Below, piece by piece: positions 44,266 through 53,446 of a stretch of DNA of 64,000 nucleotides. The first letter of the stretch is position 1; every line of letters begins with the position of its first letter. The position numbers and the translations under genes are program-made. The notes beneath the pieces are model-generated. The model was given only the letters and a program-made list of their open reading frames with translations. It searched no databases and had not been told where the DNA came from. This DNA comes from Pricia antarctica (GTDB lineage: Bacteria; Bacteroidota; Bacteroidia; Flavobacteriales; Flavobacteriaceae). Location: NCBI GenBank assembly GCA_011050085.1, contig DRGL01000036.1, positions 62,001-126,000 on the forward strand, given 5' to 3'.

Positions 44266-44877
44266 CTATTTAACGGTAACATCGAACATTTCGTATCCTT
44301 CAAGAATGCCGACAAGGTAGTCATTTGCTGTTACCTTACCAACGCCGGCAGGCGTGCCCGTGAATAGAACATCTCCTTTTTTCAACATAAAAAATCGGGA
44401 AACATAGGCAATGAGTTCATCTATCTTCCATAACATGAGTTCGGTATTTCCCTTTTGTACCTCTATACCGTTTTTCATTAACGAAAATTGCAAGGAATTT
44501 AAAGCATTCAATTCGGATTTCTGCAACCATTTTCCGATAACCGCAGAACCATCGAAGCCTTTGGCCTTTTCCCAGGGTAATCCTTTTTCCTTTAATTTCG
44601 CCTGCAGGTCGCGGGCGGTAAAATCGATACCCAGTCCGATCTCATCGTAATATTTATAGGCGAACTTTTCGTCAATGTGCTTTCCGACCCGCTTAATTTT
44701 CACAAGTACCTCAACCTCATAGTGGATGTCATTGGAAAATTCAGGAATATAGAAATCCAGCTCCGGTGGAAGAATAGAAGAATCCGGTTTAATAAATACG
44801 ACCGGTTCATCGGGACGCTCATTTTTCAGTTCGGCAATATGGTCGGTATAATTTCGACCTATACAGACTATTTTCAT
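44266..44877 (-). CDS. Fumarylacetoacetate hydrolase family protein
   Basis: This 203-residue member of the FAH fold has IVCIGRNYTDHIAELKNE, PVVFIKPDSSILP, the metal-binding HYEVEVLVKIKR (Glu pair), YDEIGLGIDFTARDLQAKLK and DVLFTGTPAGVGKV. The family includes oxaloacetate decarboxylases and hydrolases of C-C bonds; the particular substrate is not clear. Its start overlaps the stop of the exonuclease gene (TAATG), so they are coupled. Confidence 0.92.
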   Translation of the reverse strand: MKIVCIGRNYTDHIAELKNERPDEPVVFIKPDSSILPPELDFYIPEFSNDIHYEVEVLVKIKRVGKHIDEKFAYKYYDEIGLGIDFTARDLQAKLKEKGLPWEKAKGFDGSAVIGKWLQKSELNALNSLQFSLMKNGIEVQKGNTELMLWKIDELIAYVSRFFMLKKGDVLFTGTPAGVGKVTANDYLVGILEGYEMFDVTVK

Positions 44878-45650
44878 TACAATTTAGTATTCAGCTTGCT
44901 CAATTTGATGTGGGTAAGCATCTTTTTGGTGTATAAGGGAAAATCCGCATTTAAAATCCATCCGAAATATCCGGGTTCTTTTTCCAATACATCCAATATT
45001 CTTTTACCCTTATGTTTTCCGAAGGAGAAAATTTCGACGCCCTCTTCATCATATCCTAAGAAACCGGCAAAATCGGCAAATTGACGATGGGTAGAGAATT
45101 CAGCCAGTTTTTTAACGTTATTTTCCAGTTCGGGATATCGGTCAAGTTGGGATAACAACACCTCGTACGTGGCCAACGTATCGGCTTCTGCACTGTGGGC
45201 ATCGATTAAATCTTTATCGCAGTAAAACTTATAAGCAGCACTCAAAGTGCGCTTTTCCATTTTATGAAATATCGTTTGCACATCTATGGCAACGGTATTT
45301 TTCATGTCAAAATCGATATCGGCACGCAACAGTTCTTCCGCAAGTAGGGGAATGTCAAAACGGTCTGAATTAAAGCCCCCTAAATCGCAATCCTTGATCA
45401 TCCTATAAATTTCCTTTGATAGTTCCTTGAACTCGGGTTCGTTCGCTACTTTTTCGTTGGAAATACCATGAATGGCAATCACTTCATCGGGAATTACCAT
45501 ACCGGGATTTACCAACCAAGTTTTACTTTCAGTAGTTTGGTTTGGATACACCTTTAATATGGCAATCTCAACGATGCGATCCTTAGCAATATTCGTACCC
45601 GTGGTCTCTAAATCAAAAAAACAGATGGGACGCGTAAGGTTTAAGTCCAT
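44877..45650 (-). CDS. DnaQ-type 3'-5' exonuclease with ExoX-like C-terminal domain
   Basis: This 257-residue DEDDh nuclease has CFFDLETTGTNIAKDRIVEI (Asp/Glu), AIHGISNEKV, GGFNSDRFDIPLLAEELL (Asp), and IDAHSAEADTLATYEVLLSQ (His, Asp). The C-terminus (FSFGKHKGKRILDVLEKEPG, then YFGWILNADFPLYTKKMLTH) is the ExoX C-terminal, DUF3820-like domain. It degrades DNA from 3' ends, probably in repair. A short leader is expected from the promoter element at 45670-45677. The FAH gene follows. Confidence 0.92.
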   Translation of the reverse strand: MDLNLTRPICFFDLETTGTNIAKDRIVEIAILKVYPNQTTESKTWLVNPGMVIPDEVIAIHGISNEKVANEPEFKELSKEIYRMIKDCDLGGFNSDRFDIPLLAEELLRADIDFDMKNTVAIDVQTIFHKMEKRTLSAAYKFYCDKDLIDAHSAEADTLATYEVLLSQLDRYPELENNVKKLAEFSTHRQFADFAGFLGYDEEGVEIFSFGKHKGKRILDVLEKEPGYFGWILNADFPLYTKKMLTHIKLSKLNTKL

Positions 45651-45669
45651 ATTTTGTTGCTATTTGGTG

Positions 45670-45677
45670 CAAAGATA
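45670..45677 (-). promoter_or_regulatory. -7 promoter element of the exonuclease-FAH genes
   Basis: TATCTTTG on the minus strand, 20 bases upstream of the start codon, fits TAnnTTTG. The -33 box is not clear, but this position with a very short leader is typical of flavobacteria. Confidence 0.4.
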
Positions 45678-45797
45678 GGGTTTGGGAAGTTTTTGGAAAA
45701 TGATTGGTGACATTTATTGGGAGCAACCTTTTCTGGGAACCTTTAAAAACGGCTAACAACGGATTACTTTGCATGATTGAATCGCCAATATATTTTT

Positions 45798-48700
45798 CTA
45801 CATCTCTCCCATGGGCAATATCACATGAAATTCCGCGCCTTGTCCCTCCTCAGAAACAGTAAAAATGGCACCATTATGATTTTCAACAATTTTCTTGACC
45901 AATGAAAGTCCGATTCCACTACCCTGAAGATTCCGAGATTGACGTAGACGCTGAAAAATCATAAATATCTGTTCTTTATATTTAGGATTGAAGCCTATAC
46001 CATTATCGGCTATAATAAGTTCAACATAAGTCCTATCAAATAATAAAGTTGGAAAATCGTGTAGCTTCTCAGATGGAAAAGCTTTTGAGGTAATCGATAT
46101 CTCGGGTGAAACCCCTTCTTTATTAAATTTCAGCGCGTTACCAATTAAATTATTCAATAACTGTCCAATTTGAAGCGGTATAACATGAACATTAGGCAAT
46201 TCGTCAATACTGATTTTAGCCTCTTTTTCTTCAATCAAAAGTTCAAAATCAGAAATAATATCAAGCAATAGTTGATTCAAGTCGGTCGTTTCGAAAAGTG
46301 CTCCATGATGTGCAACAGTAGAATATTCAAGAAGTCCCCTGACAAGCCCTGACATGCGTTGAGCCGCAGTTTCAATTTTACCCATCATGACGATGTCCGC
46401 TGGATCGGTAATGTTGCCCTTGCCCATCAAGCGATCGGCAAAAATCATTATTTTACGTAGTGGTTCTTGCAGATCATGGCTCGCCAAATGCACATAGCGG
46501 TCGAGTTGGTCATTGGTCTTGTTCAGTGTTGCAACAGAGTTATGTAAATCGTTCTCAACCTTTTTCCTGTGGGTAATATCAGCCAAAGCCAGTAAAATAA
46601 GTTCTTTATTCCCTTTTTTACGAATAATTTCCTGAGCATTGATAACATAAATCTGCTGATTGCCTTTAGAAACGTCTATAGTAATCTCTTCATCAACAAA
46701 GTGTTGATTTTCAGGTAATATTTCTTGCAACAAGGTTCGTAAACGCTCGTTGTTCCATTTTTGTTCTTGTATTTTGAATAGTAGTTCACCCTCAACTTTT
46801 GCTTTGTCTATGCCGAACATCTTGGTGAAGGAAGCATTTACTTTCTGAATGCGAAAGTCTTTTTCCAGCACTAGGAAAGGTTCGTGCATGGTCGCAATAA
46901 TAGCATCCAAGAAATCTAAGCTATCGCTGAGTTCGTCTTGTTTTTCGATCAGTTCTCGATTAACTATTATAAGCTCTTCATTGGTTGATTGCACTTCTTC
47001 TTTTGAAGTCTCAAGTTCTTCATTGAGACTTTGCATCTCTTCATTACTGCTGAGCAATTCTTCATTCGCACTTTGCAACTCTTCATTATAGGCTTCCTGT
47101 TCCTCGGTAATTGCCCGCACGTCTTCACGAACCTGTTCCAGCTCTTTTTCCAAGGCTGAGTTTCTTTGCTGGAGGTGTCCTTTTTTAGTAGACGAAAATG
47201 TAGATTTTAAACGTCTTCCGAATTTCTCCAATAGGCTACTCTTCGGAGATGTCTTTTGGAAGAGGATCAAATAATGGGGTGCAACGATTTCGGTCAAGGG
47301 TATAATCTCTATCCGTACAGAAAATTCCTCATCATTATATTTTACCGGTATACCCTCTTTAACTAGGGTTTCTTGGGATGCTTTTACTTTGTGCACTGCG
47401 TTGCGTAACTCGAATGCCAACTCCTTTCTAGCCATCTTCAGCAGTTCGTGAGAAGGCTTGCCATGGGGTAGCTCTAAAAAAGGAGCTAGATTACCGTTGA
47501 AGTCGACAACGGCCATATGCTCGTCGACAATAACGCTAGTAGGACAGTATTTGCGAATTAAAACCGACTCTGCGCTTTTCCTAAAGTCCGTACGGTGAGC
47601 CGACGGTACGGTATTCTTTTCTTTGGTCGCTGATTTTTTAGGCTTCTTCTGTTGTGAAATCGACTGGGAAAAATGGCCCGTACCGGACTTTCTCGAGAAT
47701 ATTTTTCCTTTTTTTGAATAAGAAGCGAATAAATCAGTAGACTTTCCTGGAGTTTCAGAATTCCCCATAAGTAAAAAACCATTTTTTTTAAGCGCATAAT
47801 GAAAGGTTGTAAGCGCTTTTTTTTGAAGAAATGCATCGAAGTAAATAAATACGTTGCGACAACTAATCAAGTCAACTTTTGAAAATGGGGGATCTTTCAA
47901 AAAATTATGAACCGCAAACACAATTGTATCTCTTACCGGCTTTATCACACGATAATTGCCATCGGCTTTCGTGAAAAAAGTATTGAGGCGTTGTTCCGAA
48001 ACCGATTCCATTTCAGAGGTTCTATAGACACCAGTTCGTGCCTTCTGAATAGCAGTTTCTGAGACATCGGTTGCGAAAATCTGTATTTTTGACCGACTGA
48101 TATCTGTATTCGCGCCGATTCTGCCTAATGCTTCAAAGATGCAGATAGCCATAGAATAAACCTCTTCACCGGTTGCACAGCCCGCTATCCAAATGCGCAT
48201 CGGATTTTCGACAGACCGATTTTTTAGAAGTTCGGGAAGAACGTCGCTTGAGAGTTCGTCAAAAACTAGTGGATCGCGAAAAAAAGAAGTAACCTTAATC
48301 AATAAATCTTGGAGTAGAGCTTCCTGTTCCACTCGGTTTTCACGGATAAAATTCAGATAATCTTCATATTTTGCCATTTGGTTTATGGCCATTCTGCGTT
48401 CGATACGTCTAAATACCGTTGGTTTTTTGTAGTAATTAAAATCTACCCCTTTATTATTCGATACGACAGACAATATTTTCCTGAAAGCATCGCCCTTAGG
48501 TTCGATTTTGGCGGAATCCCTTTCATCTTTTTCATAGCTTTTTGCGTTGGCGAACACCGAACGCACCTGTACTAGCTTTTTTGGAATTTCTTCAGCGGGA
48601 AGCACAAAATCTACCACCTTTGCATCAACAGCACTTTTTGGCATACTTGCCCAAGCGGCCAATTTAGGGTCTTCTACAACGGTAATGCCCCCATATTCCT

Positions 48701-49133
48701 GAATTTCCTTAAGACCTTTAGTTCCGTCATGAGCAGAACCCGACAGCACTACGCCAATGGCATGTGAACGATGTACCTGCGCCAAAGAGGTAAAGAATAT
48801 ATCAATAGGCATTTGTAGGGTATACTCTTCTCTCGGATATAGTTTTAAGGAATAGTCAACAACCTTCAAGATTTTATTTTCAGGTAGAACATAAACTTGA
48901 TTTGGTTCTATTGTGCAGTCGTCTGTAATTTCTTGCACTTGAATACTGGTGACTTGCGACAAAATTTCGGGTAGAATACTTTTGTGGGAAGGGGAAAGAT
49001 GTTGTACCAAAATAAAGGCCATACCCGAATTATCAGGAATACCTGCAATAAACTTTTTAAAGGAATCAATACCCCCAGCGGAAGCGCCTATTCCGACCAC
49101 CGGAAAATTCTTTGGAGATGCGGAGGATATCAT
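45798..49133 (-). CDS. CheB-CheR-PAS-histidine kinase fusion protein
   Basis: This 1111-residue multidomain signalling protein contains in order a CheB methylesterase domain (about 10-195; Ser18 in GIGASAGGID, His in VLVQHLSPSHK, Asp in SGSAHDGTKG) and a CheR methyltransferase (about 215-485; TSFFRDPLVFDEL, the SAM-binding RIWIAGCATGEEVYSMA). A weak PAS-like region follows, then a coiled coil of about 80 residues (NEELQSANEELLSSNEEMQ). Last are a PAS domain (about 745-870) and a kinase module with H-box ASHDLQEPLRKIM, N-box LLNNLIGNALKFNKE, DNGIGFNPKYK and GSGIGLSLVKKIVE. There is no receiver domain. It must signal through a separate regulator, which is not encoded nearby. The input ligand is unknown. 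It is a one-gene unit with 736 bases of mostly noncoding DNA upstream. Confidence 0.93.
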   Translation of the reverse strand: MISSASPKNFPVVGIGASAGGIDSFKKFIAGIPDNSGMAFILVQHLSPSHKSILPEILSQVTSIQVQEITDDCTIEPNQVYVLPENKILKVVDYSLKLYPREEYTLQMPIDIFFTSLAQVHRSHAIGVVLSGSAHDGTKGLKEIQEYGGITVVEDPKLAAWASMPKSAVDAKVVDFVLPAEEIPKKLVQVRSVFANAKSYEKDERDSAKIEPKGDAFRKILSVVSNNKGVDFNYYKKPTVFRRIERRMAINQMAKYEDYLNFIRENRVEQEALLQDLLIKVTSFFRDPLVFDELSSDVLPELLKNRSVENPMRIWIAGCATGEEVYSMAICIFEALGRIGANTDISRSKIQIFATDVSETAIQKARTGVYRTSEMESVSEQRLNTFFTKADGNYRVIKPVRDTIVFAVHNFLKDPPFSKVDLISCRNVFIYFDAFLQKKALTTFHYALKKNGFLLMGNSETPGKSTDLFASYSKKGKIFSRKSGTGHFSQSISQQKKPKKSATKEKNTVPSAHRTDFRKSAESVLIRKYCPTSVIVDEHMAVVDFNGNLAPFLELPHGKPSHELLKMARKELAFELRNAVHKVKASQETLVKEGIPVKYNDEEFSVRIEIIPLTEIVAPHYLILFQKTSPKSSLLEKFGRRLKSTFSSTKKGHLQQRNSALEKELEQVREDVRAITEEQEAYNEELQSANEELLSSNEEMQSLNEELETSKEEVQSTNEELIIVNRELIEKQDELSDSLDFLDAIIATMHEPFLVLEKDFRIQKVNASFTKMFGIDKAKVEGELLFKIQEQKWNNERLRTLLQEILPENQHFVDEEITIDVSKGNQQIYVINAQEIIRKKGNKELILLALADITHRKKVENDLHNSVATLNKTNDQLDRYVHLASHDLQEPLRKIMIFADRLMGKGNITDPADIVMMGKIETAAQRMSGLVRGLLEYSTVAHHGALFETTDLNQLLLDIISDFELLIEEKEAKISIDELPNVHVIPLQIGQLLNNLIGNALKFNKEGVSPEISITSKAFPSEKLHDFPTLLFDRTYVELIIADNGIGFNPKYKEQIFMIFQRLRQSRNLQGSGIGLSLVKKIVENHNGAIFTVSEEGQGAEFHVILPMGEM

Positions 49134-49869
49134 GATATTGGTATATAAGGTGTAGGCCTACTAAATAGCTATTAATATGATTACGGTTAAATGTAAGTAA
49201 TTAAAGTCGCGATATATCTCCAAAAGATTTAATATTTGACTGGTATATCATTTAAATACAACTATTCTTCCATTTCACTAAATATGAAATATTTATGCGA
49301 TGATAATTAGTGTAGAAATAGGGGTGGCCATTGGTGACTAATATGAAATGGATTTTTTACAATGCCATTTCATAATCGACGCATTACGTAACTTGATTGG
49401 CGAGATGCCCTGACCAAGGTACGTTTAGCTACACTAAGTATCCAAAATCAACTATTTCTTGATTTTAAAAGAAACTAAGTAAACCGGAAAGCAGGTCATC
49501 GGTAACTTGGGAAAAGACCAAAATGTAGAAAAAATCCAGTATTCATTCCTAAAGCTACAACATGCTATAAATAAAAATAAGAAATCTAAGAATTGATGCG
49601 GCCCAATTCTTGACCAATGTATCCACATTTGACCGCATTCGCAAGAGTATCAAAGATTAGCTTTATGTGATTCTTACGCAAGTAAATCGAAATGGGTATA
49701 GGGAATACTATGCTGTAAAATCAGATTAAGACTCAAGCTTTACGTTGCAGCCCTTTTCCTTATACTTTATTGCAAGGGATACTCCCAGGGCTAACATAAT
49801 TCAGAAGAATAATACAGCTACTTCAAAGTACAAGCATCTGTACCTAACCTGCACCATCTATAGCCTAAA
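49134..49869. other. AT-rich gap upstream of the CheB-CheR kinase
   Basis: No intact gene is seen in these 736 bases. The last 300 bases hold a low-stop plus-strand frame, described separately. The upstream region for the minus-strand kinase shows no clear promoter. Confidence 0.5.
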
Positions 49870-49873
49870 TTAA
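49571..49873 (+). pseudogene. Possible decayed gene fragment
   Basis: A 100-codon frame with two internal stops (after IRKSIKD and after YYAVKSD) ends at TAA 49871-49873. Pieces such as NLRIDAAQFLTNVSTFDRI and VILTQVNRNGYREYYAVKSD look protein-like, but no family is recognised, and two stops against an expected seven is only weak evidence. Confidence 0.22.
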
Positions 49874-51141
49874 AGCCGAGTATTGACCACACTATTAAAG
49901 GCCGAGCCAAAAGTATAGCTCAACCCGACATTGAAACCTAGCTCAAAATCAGTAGCGATTTGTTTTTGCTGCAGCAGTACGTCTTCAAGTGAGGCATCGC
50001 CGCCCGGTAGATTGATTTGGTCCCGTATAATTTCGAACCTTCCAGAAAATCGAACCGAAAGGCCTTTAAAAATACGCACGGAAAGACTACTATTTAGCTG
50101 TATCCTATTCTTGCTAAAATCGTTTAGAAAGGTGGAACCTAACAATCGGGTAGATACATTGCCCCATGGTTGTCGATATTGAAGCTGAACGTTAAGCGAA
50201 TGTCGGAAAATGCCCTCTTCATTTCTACCAAAAATGGTCGATTCGATATAGTCGTTATGAAGGTAGCCGATTTTGTAGGCAATGGTAATCTCACGCCGCA
50301 GAACCTCACGGTAGGGGAAAATATTATATTCCAGTGCCGGTTCGATGTAGTACTGAAAATCAAGGTTGGTAAATGTGTCATAACGGGCGCCCACAAAGAA
50401 ACCGGTAGACCAGTGGTCTGACAAGCTTCTGACGACACTACCATCACCCGAATACCGAGAACGTTCGCTGGTAAAGGTTTCACCGCTCCGTTCGAATTCA
50501 CTGTTTGATTGATAGAGTCCGAGGTCGGTACGAATACGCAATTTTTCGGTTACGTGATCACTTTCGAACCCCGCACGATACTCAAATTCTTTTCTACTGG
50601 TCTCCTTGTCCAATTCCGCGGCAGCATACACTTCAAAAATCCAATTGTTCCAGGGATCGGTGAAATCAACTTCCTGTACTTCTCCAGTACCATCGTTTTT
50701 GACCGTATACGTAACCTGGCTGGCCAATCCCGATTCAAGCACATATTTCAGGAGTCCAGATTGTACCTTTTCCAACAGACCCCTTCTAACCTCATCACTG
50801 GTCATGTTAGCATTGGTCTCAAAATCGAGGTTCCCGAAAATATCCTTATAATCTCCTTTCCCCTCGAATTCAAGGTTATAATTGCGCCCCCCGCTTCCAT
50901 TGGTAATATCGTAAATGAAAAGTTTAATATTGGCTTCCGCTTGATCGCGAACGTGGCCTACGTATTGAATTTCTTGCCGCAAGAAATTTTTATCACAATT
51001 ACAGTCGATAAACAAACGCATCGGCGCCTTTTTATCGGCTACATCCTGCTGTGAAAAACCTAAGAATGATAGCAGTACAATATAGTAAGGAAGTGCATTT
51101 CTTATTGCTTCAAGGAAAAGAGCTAAAAGTTTTTTCGGCAT
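49870..51141 (-). CDS. Exported outer-membrane beta-barrel protein, unknown family
   Basis: This 423-residue protein has an N-terminal signal-like segment (YYIVLLSFLGFSQQ) after a basic start. A soluble domain (about 40-160) has a Cys pair CNCDKN and AEANIKLFIYDITNGSGGRN. A barrel of about 240 residues follows, with repeating aromatic strands, for example WNNWIFEVYAAAELDKE and YRQPWGNVSTRLLGS. The end (LGFNVGLSYTFGSAFNSVVN, then TRL) lacks a terminal Phe. The function is unknown; it resembles DUF481-like barrels loosely. The E2 gene ends 67 bases upstream. Confidence 0.7.
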   Translation of the reverse strand: MPKKLLALFLEAIRNALPYYIVLLSFLGFSQQDVADKKAPMRLFIDCNCDKNFLRQEIQYVGHVRDQAEANIKLFIYDITNGSGGRNYNLEFEGKGDYKDIFGNLDFETNANMTSDEVRRGLLEKVQSGLLKYVLESGLASQVTYTVKNDGTGEVQEVDFTDPWNNWIFEVYAAAELDKETSRKEFEYRAGFESDHVTEKLRIRTDLGLYQSNSEFERSGETFTSERSRYSGDGSVVRSLSDHWSTGFFVGARYDTFTNLDFQYYIEPALEYNIFPYREVLRREITIAYKIGYLHNDYIESTIFGRNEEGIFRHSLNVQLQYRQPWGNVSTRLLGSTFLNDFSKNRIQLNSSLSVRIFKGLSVRFSGRFEIIRDQINLPGGDASLEDVLLQQKQIATDFELGFNVGLSYTFGSAFNSVVNTRL

Positions 51142-51208
51142 TTTTGGGTTGGAAAACGTAAAGCATAAAAATAAAGAAAAACTGTTGTGATATTGGTATC
51201 ACAGCCGA

Positions 51209-52627
51209 TTAAACTTCCCGATGAATATCCCATGCTTCCAAATAGTCTGCAACGGCCTTTACAAACATACTACCGAGTGCCCCGTTAACGACCCTATGGT
51301 CATAGCTGTGAGAAAGGTACATTTTACTGCGGATACCGATAAAGTCCCCAGCTGGCGTCTCAATCACCGATGGCATTTTGCGAATAGCACCCAAGGCCAA
51401 AATACCAACTTGGGGTTGATTGATGATTGGGGTTCCAAAGACACTACCAAAAGTGCCGACATTGGTAACTGTATAGGTACCGTCTTGCACCTCGTCGGGT
51501 TTAAGGTGATTTTCCCTCGCCCGGGTAGCAAGGTCGTTGACCACCCTTGCCATTCCGACCAAGTTAAGCTGGTCGGCATTTTTAATTACCGGTACGATTA
51601 AATTTCCGTCGGGTAATGCGGCAGCCATCCCAATATTGATATTTTTTTTCTTGATAACCGAAGTACCGTCAACCGAAACGTTCATCATCGGATATTTTTT
51701 TAGGGCTTTTGCCACTGCTTCCATAAAAATAGGGGTAAAAGTCAATTTTTCACCCTCTCTTTTTTCAAAGGCGGTTTTTGTGGCGTTCCGCCATTTGACG
51801 ACATTGGTCACATCGACTTCGATAAAACTTTGTACATGGGCAGAGGTCGATACGCTATCTACCATATGTTTGGCTACGAGTTTTCCCATTCGGGTCATTT
51901 CGATGACCTCATGATTGCCTGATGATGAATAGGCCGAAACCGGTCTTTCATCTCTTTTTGGGGCTACCTTTTCGGGTACTACGCTATCCTCTTCTTTTAA
52001 TACTTCGGGAGCATCCTCCCTTTCAGTGGCATCATTTCGTTTCTCGGTCGAATTGTCCCTGCCATTCGCAACATATTCCAAAATGTCGTTCTTTGTGACA
52101 CGTCCTTCCAATCCGGAACCGGAAATACTATCGAGTTCTGAAATAGAAATACCCTCTTGCTTGGCTATATTTTTAACCAAAGGGGAATAAAAACGTTCGG
52201 AATCTTGCTTCGGATTATCAGTATGATCGGATGCAGTACCAACCGTTTGTCTTGCTATTTTGACCGAATCGGCTACCTCGGCAACCGCGGTTTCTTCAAT
52301 CATTGAAACCTCTTTTTTTGAGGATGAATCTTCGGAAGTTTTAGATGCGGACTTGTCCTTAGGTGCGGACACATTTGAATCATTACCCTTAACTTCTATC
52401 ACTGCCACAGTCTGGCCTACCTTCACCACGTCATCTACTTCAAAGCGCTTTTCCACCAAAATGCCTTCCACTTCGCTAGGTACTTCGCTATCGACCTTAT
52501 CGGTGGCTATCTCGAATATTGGTTCGTCTAGTTCTATGGTGTCACCGACCTCTTTCAACCAAGTTGTCAAGGTCGCTTCGGCAACACTCTCTCCCATTCG
52601 TGGTAATTTCAATTCAAATTTTGACAT
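51209..52627 (-). CDS. 2-oxoacid dehydrogenase E2 (dihydrolipoyl acyltransferase)
   Basis: This 472-residue E2 protein has an N-terminal lipoyl domain (about 1-78) with the lipoyl-lysine in EIATDKVDSEVPSEVEG. An acidic linker follows, then the E3-binding domain (about 140-178; FYSPLVKNIAKQEGIS, with LEGRVTKNDILEYV) and the acyltransferase catalytic domain from about 240. The catalytic motif is SHSYDHRVVNGALGS: the His is present, but the usual Asp after VV is Asn. The sequence is closest in style to branched-chain 2-oxoacid or pyruvate E2 enzymes. E1 and E3 are not in the window. It sits between recR and an outer-membrane protein gene. Confidence 0.92.
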   Translation of the reverse strand: MSKFELKLPRMGESVAEATLTTWLKEVGDTIELDEPIFEIATDKVDSEVPSEVEGILVEKRFEVDDVVKVGQTVAVIEVKGNDSNVSAPKDKSASKTSEDSSSKKEVSMIEETAVAEVADSVKIARQTVGTASDHTDNPKQDSERFYSPLVKNIAKQEGISISELDSISGSGLEGRVTKNDILEYVANGRDNSTEKRNDATEREDAPEVLKEEDSVVPEKVAPKRDERPVSAYSSSGNHEVIEMTRMGKLVAKHMVDSVSTSAHVQSFIEVDVTNVVKWRNATKTAFEKREGEKLTFTPIFMEAVAKALKKYPMMNVSVDGTSVIKKKNINIGMAAALPDGNLIVPVIKNADQLNLVGMARVVNDLATRARENHLKPDEVQDGTYTVTNVGTFGSVFGTPIINQPQVGILALGAIRKMPSVIETPAGDFIGIRSKMYLSHSYDHRVVNGALGSMFVKAVADYLEAWDIHREV

Positions 52628-52695
52628 TGGTATATTAGCTATTTTTCGTGAGAACTGTGTTGCTATTTTGTAATCTGGACATGGGATATTTGGAC

Positions 52696-53316
52696 CTAAT
52701 TTGCCTTTAAGGATCCCTCAAAGGGAATACGGTTTAAAATACTTCTGCCCAATGTGACCTCATCGGCGTATTCTAGCTCATCGCCTACGGCAATACCCCG
52801 GGCAATGGTTGATGTACTTATTTCGAGGCCCTCTAATTGTTTAAATATATAGAAATTGGTGGTATCACCTTCCATAGTAGAGCTTAAAGCGAATATAAGC
52901 TCTTTAATTTCCCCTTCTTTAGCTTTACTGATTAACGAAGCAATCGTTAAATCATGTGGACCAATACCTTCCATTGGCGAAATTTTACCACCTAAAACAT
53001 GATAAAGTCCTTTAAACTGACTTGTGTTCTCAATGGCCATCACATCGCGGATATCCTCGACGACACAAACCAATGTGCGATCTCGTTTTGGGCTGGCACA
53101 TATCTCGCAAATTGCTACATCGGAAATATTGTGGCAATTGGTACAAAACATGATATCTTTTCTCAAGTCTACCAAAGCAGCCGCCATTTTTACTGTTTGT
53201 TCCTCTGGCTGTTTCAACAAATGCAGCACCAGTCGCAATGCTGTTCGCTTACCGATACCAGGCAGTTGAGACATTTCGTAAACCGCGTTTTCGAGAAGTT
53301 TTGAGGAAAAATCCAT
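52696..53316 (-). CDS. recR: Recombination protein RecR
   Basis: RecR works with RecF/RecO to load RecA at gaps. It has 206 residues from [20 protein letters not shown]; an ATG three codons earlier is possible. Visible are the helix-hairpin-helix [17 protein letters not shown], the C4 zinc finger ([18 protein letters not shown]), and the Toprim domain ([37 protein letters not shown]). A TAAATTTG -7-like element is at 53333-53340. It is divergent from the symporter gene. Confidence 0.95.
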   Translation of the reverse strand: MDFSSKLLENAVYEMSQLPGIGKRTALRLVLHLLKQPEEQTVKMAAALVDLRKDIMFCTNCHNISDVAICEICASPKRDRTLVCVVEDIRDVMAIENTSQFKGLYHVLGGKISPMEGIGPHDLTIASLISKAKEGEIKELIFALSSTMEGDTTNFYIFKQLEGLEISTSTIARGIAVGDELEYADEVTLGRSILNRIPFEGSLKAN

Positions 53317-53446
53317 ATTCCGCAAATTTACGATTTTGTGGCAGTAATTGAAGTGTTTTGTAAATGGATTTAAAATTCGATTGAAAGAAAATGCATCCGA
53401 AAAACGCTAACATTTACTTAACTTCGACCCATCAAAGATCCAACCT

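Noticed and set aside
53333-53340. Complete recR promoter
   Set aside because: The TAAATTTG box is good, but no TTTG lies about 19 bases upstream, so a full promoter is not claimed.
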